In this document: piece by piece, positions 11,691 through 16,239 of the stretch | Layout of the letters: each line of letters begins with the position of its first letter | How positions within the stretch are numbered: the first letter of the stretch is position 1 | Assembly: GCA_902795555.1 (NCBI GenBank) | Contig: CADBLV010000208.1 | Span: 1 to 16,239 of the forward strand | Origin: an uncultured Eubacteriales bacterium | GTDB lineage: Bacteria > Bacillota_A > Clostridia > Christensenellales > Aristaeellaceae | DNA: 16,239 nucleotides | Reading direction: 5' to 3' | Made by a program: the position numbers and the translations under genes | The notes under the pieces: model-generated | The model's database searches: none | Told to the model about the DNA's origin: nothing | The model's input: only the letters and a program-made list of their open reading frames with translations

Positions 11691-14600
11691 ATGCGCCATT
11701 TGCTCAACGACGCCTGGGAATTCGCGAAGCTTCCCACAGGGAGCACCCTCCGGGATGTGACCGCCGCTTCCTGGCGCCCGGTTTCTCTGCCCCATGACTG
11801 GCTGATCTGGCAGAAGGATCTCTATGAGTCTGCCGACGCGTGGTATCGCCGCGTTCTTCCGGTCCTTCCGCGGGACAGCAGGCATGCGACCCTTCATTTT
11901 GACGGGGTCTACATGGATTGCGAAGTATATCTCAACGGACGTCTCCTCTGTTCTCATCCCTATGGGTACACGGATTTCCGGGTTTTCCTGACGGATGCCG
12001 CTGAGGACGGAGAAAATATGCTTCTCGTGCATATTCGCCATCAAAGCCCAAACTCCCGCTGGTATTCCGGAAGCGGCATCTTCCGGGATGTCCATCTGGA
12101 GTGCTTCCCGGAAAATTATGTCGTGCCCTACGGCCTGAGCCTGGGGGATGTTCCCGAGGAGGATGACCGTATGCTCACCGTCCGGGCGGAAACGGCAGGG
12201 GAGGACGGCATCCTCTTCAGCGTCGAAATCCGTGATTCCCGGGGCAATCCCGTGGCTGCCGCTTCAGCGCCTTCGCGGGATCATCTGGCGCAGATGACCG
12301 TCCGCGTTCCGAAGCCCGACCTCTGGAGTCCGGATCATCCAAACCTGTATACCCTCTCCTGGGTGTATGGCGAGGACGCCGGCGAGAAGCGAATCGGTTT
12401 CCGCGATCTCCGCTTCGATCCGGATCACGGTTTTTTCCTGAACGGTGAAAAAATGAAACTGAAAGGCGTCTGCCTTCATCACGATCTGGGCGCTCTCGGA
12501 GCTGCCTTCCATGAAAAAGCGGCCCGGCGTCAGCTCTCTCTCATGAAAGCCATGGGCGCCAACGCCCTGAGAACCAGCCATAATCCTCCCGCGGAGAAGC
12601 TCCTCGATCTCTGCGATGAAATGGGCATTCTTGTCATCGATGAAGCCTTTGACATGTGGGAGCGCCCGAAAACGGAATATGACTATGCCCGTTTTTTCAA
12701 TGTCTGGGAGCAGGAGGATGTGGCTTCCTGGATTCGTCGCGATCGCTGCCATCCCTCGGTCATTCTCTGGTCCATCGGCAATGAGATTTATGATATGCAC
12801 GCGGGGGTCAGAGGGCAGGAAATCACGCGAATGCTCACCGATCAGGTTCACAGCCATGATCCCTTCCGCCATGCGGAGGTCACTTTCGGCTGTAATTACA
12901 TGCCGTGGGAAGGCGGCCAGCGGTGTGCGGAAATCGTTCAGATCCCCGGCTATAACTATGGGGAGAAGTATTATGAGGAGCACCACCGCCGTCATCCTTC
13001 CTGGGTCATCTACGGCAGCGAAACCGCCAGCGTCCTTTCTTCCCGCGGAATCTATCATTTTCCGATGGACGAAGCCATCATGAGCGAGGCGGATCTTCAG
13101 TGCAGCGCCCTCGGAAACAGCAACACCAGCTGGGGAGCCACGGATTTGCGCCGGATGATCGTGGATGACCTGGCCAACGAATTCAGCATGGGCCAGTTCA
13201 TCTGGAGCGGTATTGATTATATCGGCGAGCCTACCCCGTATCATACGCGTTCCTGCTATTTCGGCCAGGCGGATACAGCCTGTTTTCCCAAGGACAGCTA
13301 TTATCTTTTCCAGAGCCTCTGGACGGCGTCACCCATGATCCATATCGGCGTCACCTGGGACTGGAACCCCGGACAGATGATCGATGTCCCGGTGATGACA
13401 AACTGCTCCTGCGCGGAGCTTTTCCTGAATGGAAAAAGCATGGGGAAAAAGCAGGTCAACCTCCGCGATCCCGCCATGTGCCAGCCCGTCTGGCATCTCC
13501 CGTTTGAAAAGGGAGAACTGACAGCCCGCGGATATGATGAGGAGGGCGCTGTCCTGGCGGAAGCGGTTCGCCATACTCCAGGAAACACGGCCGCGCTGGC
13601 CCTTGTTTCCGAAACGCCGGCTCTGAAAAGCGACGGATACGATCTGGCCTTTGTCACGGTTTCTGCCCTGGATGAGAATGGTTTCCCCGTGGAAAACGCC
13701 CGGGATCGGGTTTTTGTCCGGGTGTGCGGCGGGGGATGGCTGGTGGGGCTGGATAACGGTGATTCCACAGACGAGGAATCCTATAAAACCGACTCCCGCA
13801 GGCTTTTTGGCGGAAAGCTTCTGGTGATGATCGCCTCCAACGGCAGGGCGGAGGATACCGTTCTGGAGGTGCGAAGCCCCTCCTGCAAACCCGCTGTTCT
13901 CACGCTGAAAACGGAAGCGGCGGAGCCTGTCCCTGGACGGGTTCCTCCGGATCCGGTTCCGCTGTCTTCCGAAGAGGGCATCCGTGACGCGGAAATTCCG
14001 GTCCGAAAGCTGGAGATGAAAGCCCTGGATTCGCTCTCGCTCTCCCCGGAAAAACCCGAGGCCCTGGTGTCTTTCAGGGTGCTTCCTCAGGGATCCAACG
14101 CTTCCCGAATCACCTGGCAGGTCACGAATCGTCTCGCGATCCCCACTCCCCATGCCGAGGTCAGCATGGTTTCTGAAAACACGGTTCGCGTCTCCGTGTG
14201 CAGCGACGGGGAATATTATCTCCGGGCTCTGTGCGGAAACGCGGCCGATCATCCGGAAATCATCTCCCAGCTGGAAATAACGGCCGCCGGCTTTGGCGCA
14301 GCCACTCTGAATCCTTATCAGGAAATCTGCGCCGGACTGTATACCCTTTCTTCCGGTGAAATCGGAACCGGAAATGAAAAAGGCGTCGCTTTTTCCCGCG
14401 ACGGCGAAAGCATGATCGGCTTTGGAAACGTCGATTTCGGCCCGGAAGGCGCCGATCAACTGATTCTCCCTGTATTCGCCCTCAATGGCGATCCTTATGA
14501 AATCGAGCTTTTCGACGGTGTGCCGGAGCAGGGAGGAATCCTGATCGACACGCTGATTTATCAGAAGCCCAGCATCTGGAATTGCTATCAGGAGGAAACC

Positions 14601-15065
14601 TATCGCCTTCCGCAGGTTCTCAGGGGAATTCATACGCTCTGTTTCCGCATGCGGGATAAGGTTCACCTCCGGGGCTTCCGCTTCCGCCCGAAAAACAGGG
14701 CGGAAAGATGGCTGAAAGCCGGGGAAGCGGACCGGGTCTACGGCGATCGCTTTTCCCGCGGGGAAGATGCCATCCTGGATATCGGAAACAACGTTACGCT
14801 CACTTTTTCCGGCCTGGACTTCGGAAACAGCACGGACCAAGTCCTGGTCATCGAAGGTCAGACTCCCCTGGAAGTGAATACGATCAGCCTCCGAATGACT
14901 GCTCAAAGCGGCGAAGCCACGGATGCCGCGGCTGATTTCCGGGGCTGTGAAAAAGGTCGTCAGCAATTTCACCTGAAAGTCCCCGCCGGGCCCTGTGAAG
15001 TCTCCTTTGTATTCCTCCCCGGCAGTCACTTCGATTTTTATGGTTTCCAATTCTGCCCAGCATAA
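11691..15065 (+). CDS. glycoside hydrolase family 2 enzyme (beta-galactosidase-like) with tandem CBM6-like modules
   Basis: The 1124-residue protein is a GH2 retaining glycosidase, most like beta-galactosidases. Modules in order: sugar-binding jelly roll (1 to about 150, with HFDGVYMDCEVYLNG and NSRWYSGSGIFRDVHL), Ig-like domain (about 160-250), TIM barrel (about 255-545) with KGVCLHHDLGALG, LRTSHNPP, acid/base Glu365 in WSIGNE and nucleophile Glu444 in YGSETAS. Then come a DUF4982-like domain (about 550-630), a GH2 C-terminal domain with VCGGGWLVGLDNGD (about 635-740), a further Ig-like stretch (about 750-865) and two similar beta-rich modules at about 870-995 and 1000-1124, each ending in a GFRF/GFQF-type strand and resembling CBM6. 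No signal peptide is present, so it is predicted to be cytosolic despite its binding modules. The ATG follows AAAGGAG by nine bases. Substrate is inferred only: beta-galactosides or related plant oligosaccharides. Confidence 0.92.
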   Translation: MRHLLNDAWEFAKLPTGSTLRDVTAASWRPVSLPHDWLIWQKDLYESADAWYRRVLPVLPRDSRHATLHFDGVYMDCEVYLNGRLLCSHPYGYTDFRVFLTDAAEDGENMLLVHIRHQSPNSRWYSGSGIFRDVHLECFPENYVVPYGLSLGDVPEEDDRMLTVRAETAGEDGILFSVEIRDSRGNPVAAASAPSRDHLAQMTVRVPKPDLWSPDHPNLYTLSWVYGEDAGEKRIGFRDLRFDPDHGFFLNGEKMKLKGVCLHHDLGALGAAFHEKAARRQLSLMKAMGANALRTSHNPPAEKLLDLCDEMGILVIDEAFDMWERPKTEYDYARFFNVWEQEDVASWIRRDRCHPSVILWSIGNEIYDMHAGVRGQEITRMLTDQVHSHDPFRHAEVTFGCNYMPWEGGQRCAEIVQIPGYNYGEKYYEEHHRRHPSWVIYGSETASVLSSRGIYHFPMDEAIMSEADLQCSALGNSNTSWGATDLRRMIVDDLANEFSMGQFIWSGIDYIGEPTPYHTRSCYFGQADTACFPKDSYYLFQSLWTASPMIHIGVTWDWNPGQMIDVPVMTNCSCAELFLNGKSMGKKQVNLRDPAMCQPVWHLPFEKGELTARGYDEEGAVLAEAVRHTPGNTAALALVSETPALKSDGYDLAFVTVSALDENGFPVENARDRVFVRVCGGGWLVGLDNGDSTDEESYKTDSRRLFGGKLLVMIASNGRAEDTVLEVRSPSCKPAVLTLKTEAAEPVPGRVPPDPVPLSSEEGIRDAEIPVRKLEMKALDSLSLSPEKPEALVSFRVLPQGSNASRITWQVTNRLAIPTPHAEVSMVSENTVRVSVCSDGEYYLRALCGNAADHPEIISQLEITAAGFGAATLNPYQEICAGLYTLSSGEIGTGNEKGVAFSRDGESMIGFGNVDFGPEGADQLILPVFALNGDPYEIELFDGVPEQGGILIDTLIYQKPSIWNCYQEETYRLPQVLRGIHTLCFRMRDKVHLRGFRFRPKNRAERWLKAGEADRVYGDRFSRGEDAILDIGNNVTLTFSGLDFGNSTDQVLVIEGQTPLEVNTISLRMTAQSGEATDAAADFRGCEKGRQQFHLKVPAGPCEVSFVFLPGSHFDFYGFQFCPA

Positions 15066-15069
15066 CAGA

Positions 15070-15094
15070 TGAGCCCGGCATTCCGCCGGGCTCA
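15070..15094 (+). terminator. intrinsic terminator of the GH2 gene
   Basis: Four bases after the TAA of the GH2 gene a ten-base-pair stem, TGAGCCCGGC with GCCGGGCTCA, closes a five-base loop and is followed by CTGCTTTTCTG on the plus strand. The stem also lies just past the end of the convergent secreted-hydrolase gene (stop at 15122) and may help stop transcription from that side, although the T-run there is weaker. Confidence 0.85.
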
Positions 15095-15121
15095 CTGCTT
15101 TTCTGCTCATCCCTGTTTCAC

Positions 15122-15811
15122 CTATTGATTCAGGGGGCTCCGGCTGATTTTCAGGAAGGGAAGGGCCGCCAGATCCTCCGGATATCGCACGTCCGTATAA
15201 AACCCGTCGCTGAATCCAATGCCCACGGAAATCCGGTTATAGGAGCTGCCGGAAGCCTGAATAAACGTTACTTCGTCCCCGTTTACCGCGTAAACGACAG
15301 CGCTGTGCTGATAGTCGATCCCGTCCCACTGGTAATCGTCCCGCACAATATCTCCCACCTTCAGCCCACCGGCGTCTTCCAGACTGTAGTAAAATTTCCA
15401 GTGGTGCTGGGGATTCTTTTCCCCGGAAATCAGATAGCCGATAAATTGCGCAAAGCCATAACATTCCCCGTATCCCCCGCGGCCCGGGTTGGTCAGGGTA
15501 ATCCGGTTGATTCCCCATCGCGCACCATACCAGCCTTTCAGATAGGCCCGGTGATTTACCTTGTCAGAGGAAGCGGTCCATCCTGGCTTATCCAGTCTCC
15601 CGTGGAAGGTCTGATCCCCCTGTCCGTCATCGCTCCAATACCATCCGTCATGCAACTCATATTCCTCAATGATCCGGTTCAGGTTTTCCGTGGTAAAAGA
15701 TCCCTGAAAGCGCGTGTCCTCAAATGTAAAATCCGCCAAAGCGAACCGGAAGGGCATCAGGCACAGCGCCAGGAAGAACACCAGCGGCGCAAAACGCTTT
15801 GTGTTGAACAA
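15122..15811 (-). CDS. secreted NlpC/P60- or CHAP-like cysteine hydrolase, putative
   Basis: The 229-residue product starts with a classical signal peptide (MFNTKRF, hydrophobic core, cleavage expected after FALA at residue 26). The mature part has GGYGECYGFAQFIGYLISG, with Cys117 placed at the start of a helix, then GLKVGDIVRDDYQW and DYQHSAVVYAVNGDEVTFIQ, with His169. This Cys-helix, then 'GDIV', then His-strand arrangement is that of papain-like NlpC/P60 and CHAP peptidoglycan amidases or endopeptidases, but the sequence is divergent and I cannot place it in a named family. The start is TTG at 15811 with AAGGAGGG eight bases upstream; no ATG is available. It is a single gene with its own strong promoter, convergent with GH2 and divergent from rplU. 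It ends SRSPLNQ without cell-wall anchor or binding repeats. Confidence 0.75.
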   Translation of the reverse strand: MFNTKRFAPLVFFLALCLMPFRFALADFTFEDTRFQGSFTTENLNRIIEEYELHDGWYWSDDGQGDQTFHGRLDKPGWTASSDKVNHRAYLKGWYGARWGINRITLTNPGRGGYGECYGFAQFIGYLISGEKNPQHHWKFYYSLEDAGGLKVGDIVRDDYQWDGIDYQHSAVVYAVNGDEVTFIQASGSSYNRISVGIGFSDGFYTDVRYPEDLAALPFLKISRSPLNQ

Positions 15812-15845
15812 GCTGCGGCCCTCCTTCCTCCGTGATTTCTTCCTT

Positions 15846-15873
15846 ATTATACCACTTTTTTTCAGACTTTCAA
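15846..15873 (-). promoter_or_regulatory. strong promoter of the secreted hydrolase gene
   Basis: On the minus strand TTGAAA (15873..15868) is followed by a 16-base spacer and a perfect TATAAT (15851..15846), itself preceded by TG plus one base (extended -10). Transcription would start near 15839, about 28 bases before the TTG start. Confidence 0.82.
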
Positions 15874-15902
15874 ATCATGACGTTGCTTTCATTTTCCAGG
15901 AA

Positions 15903-15979
15903 GACAGCGTTCAGGGATGTGAAGCTGTCGTTCACAGAGAGGAGCGTCATCCGCAGGATTCACGCGTGAGCTATGACGC
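15903..15979. other. cluster of inverted repeats between two divergent promoters
   Basis: The 300 bases between the secreted hydrolase start and rplU hold no credible gene. Between their divergent promoters are three dyads: GACAGC (15903-15908) with GCTGTC (15924-15929); TGTGAA (15918-15923) with TTCACA (15931-15936), interlocked with the first; and GCGTCAT (15944-15950) with ATGACGC (15973-15979), which encloses the ten-base palindrome TCACGCGTGA (15960-15969). All lie upstream of the rplU -35 box, so they are not part of the rplU transcript from that promoter. They could be operators or a small RNA; neither is shown. Confidence 0.5.
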
Positions 15980-15994
15980 AGACCAAAAAACAGC

Positions 15995-16023
15995 TTGACA
16001 GGCCCATGAAAGCGTGATAGATT
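15995..16023 (+). promoter_or_regulatory. promoter of rplU
   Basis: A perfect -35 box TTGACA (15995-16000) is followed by 17 bases and TAGATT (16018-16023), which is preceded by TG plus one base, an extended -10 element. Transcription would begin near 16030, giving a leader of about 80 bases before rplU. Strength fits a ribosomal protein operon. Confidence 0.82.
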
Positions 16024-16029
16024 ATATCG

Positions 16030-16111
16030 GTAAGCCGCTCGGGAGAGGTTGTCAATGCGCGAAGCGCTACCTCAAATCCCGGCGAGTATGTAAATCAGGA
16101 GGTGCTGTCCC
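16030..16111 (+). ncRNA. structured leader of rplU, candidate L21 ribosomal leader
   Basis: The predicted 5' leader can fold into one long imperfect hairpin: CTCG (16038-16041) with CGAG (16083-16086), GGA (16042-16044) with TCC (16077-16079), GAGGT (16045-16049) with ACCTC (16069-16073), and a tip GCGC-GAA-GCGC (16057-16067). It ends shortly before the AGGAGG ribosome binding site (16097-16102). Ribosomal protein leaders of this kind, including an L21 leader in Firmicutes, let the protein repress its own operon. I did not match it base by base to the known consensus, so identity with that family is inferred from position and shape. Confidence 0.55.
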
Positions 16112-16239
16112 ATGTATGCGATTATAGCGGCGGGCGGCAAGCAGTATCGGGTTTCCCAGGGCGATGTGATCTACATCGACAAAGTCAACCAGGAAGCTGA
16201 TTCCAAGATTTCCTTCGATGTGCTGATGATCGGCGGCGA
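16112..16239 (+). CDS. rplU: 50S ribosomal protein L21, N-terminal part
   Basis: The frame begins [20 protein letters not shown] and continues [20 protein letters not shown], the conserved N-terminus of ribosomal protein L21, a 50S subunit protein that contacts 23S rRNA. Only 42 codons are inside the window and the gene runs off the right edge. The ATG at 16112 has a perfect AGGAGG nine bases upstream. In Firmicutes it is normally followed by a small cysteine protease gene (Prp), rpmA and obgE, which would lie outside this window. Confidence 0.96.
   Translation, partial: MYAIIAAGGKQYRVSQGDVIYIDKVNQEADSKISFDVLMIGG

Noticed and set aside
12264..13244. 326-residue antisense open frame over the GH2 catalytic barrel
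   Set aside because: Same explanation; no recognisable domain and no ribosome binding site that would decide a start.
13329..15110. 593-residue open frame on the minus strand antisense to the GH2 gene
   Set aside because: It lies wholly over a gene with clear catalytic motifs, shows no family motifs, and is explained by GC-rich third positions in the GH2 codons reducing stops on the other strand.
1..16239. CRISPR arrays, tRNA or rRNA genes, insertion sequences, prophage or integrase genes
   Set aside because: No regularly spaced repeats, cloverleaf-like sequences, transposase motifs or terminal inverted repeats were found on either strand; the region looks like stable core chromosome.

Overview
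The window looks like a chromosomal stretch from a low-to-mid GC Gram-positive bacterium of the Clostridia. The evidence is the order of housekeeping genes (coaE, prmA, rsmE, mtaB, HIT protein, rpsU in one direction), strong AGGAGG ribosome binding sites, frequent GTG and TTG starts, an XpaC/TelA pair, a DUF1934 protein and a monoderm-style sigma-A promoter set. A rumen or gut lineage is plausible because of the large glycoside hydrolase, but the species cannot be told from the sequence alone.

Layout. Positions 1-7002 are all on the minus strand and read, in transcription order: a dephospho-CoA kinase fused to a membrane lytic transglycosylase (coaE-slt), an orphan extracellular solute-binding protein overlapping it, ribosomal protein L11 methyltransferase prmA, 16S rRNA methyltransferase rsmE, tRNA methylthiotransferase mtaB, a HIT-family nucleotide hydrolase, and the 5' end of rpsU behind its own strong promoter. 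Positions 7093-9229 hold an XpaC-TelA operon. Positions 9324-11020 hold ispE and a TtcA-like PP-loop protein, overlapping by ATGA. A divergent promoter pair then separates these from a plus-strand DUF1934 gene and a 1124-residue GH2 beta-galactosidase-like enzyme with tandem CBM6-like modules, closed by a clear terminator. A secreted cysteine-hydrolase-like gene on the minus strand and the structured leader plus start of rplU (plus strand) end the window.

Most of the genes serve translation and its maintenance: rRNA, tRNA and ribosomal-protein modification enzymes lie beside ribosomal protein genes. The envelope is represented by the lytic transglycosylase, the solute-binding protein, XpaC/TelA and the secreted hydrolase.

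The most notable observation is in the HIT gene. Its natural reading frame starts at 622 and is interrupted at codon 4 by TGA, exactly where relatives carry the first cysteine of a CxxC pair. Conserved family sequence continues without a break on the other side, and a small stem-loop with a G in its loop lies at the spacing expected of a bacterial SECIS element. This is best read as a selenocysteine (UxxC) HIT protein; simple annotation would truncate it to begin at 568. TGA is an ordinary stop in at least mtaB, rsmE, ispE and the DUF1934 gene, so the genetic code is not globally changed. The second notable item is the CoaE-lytic transglycosylase fusion, which tethers a cytosolic coenzyme A enzyme to an extracellular muralytic domain through a repeat-containing linker.
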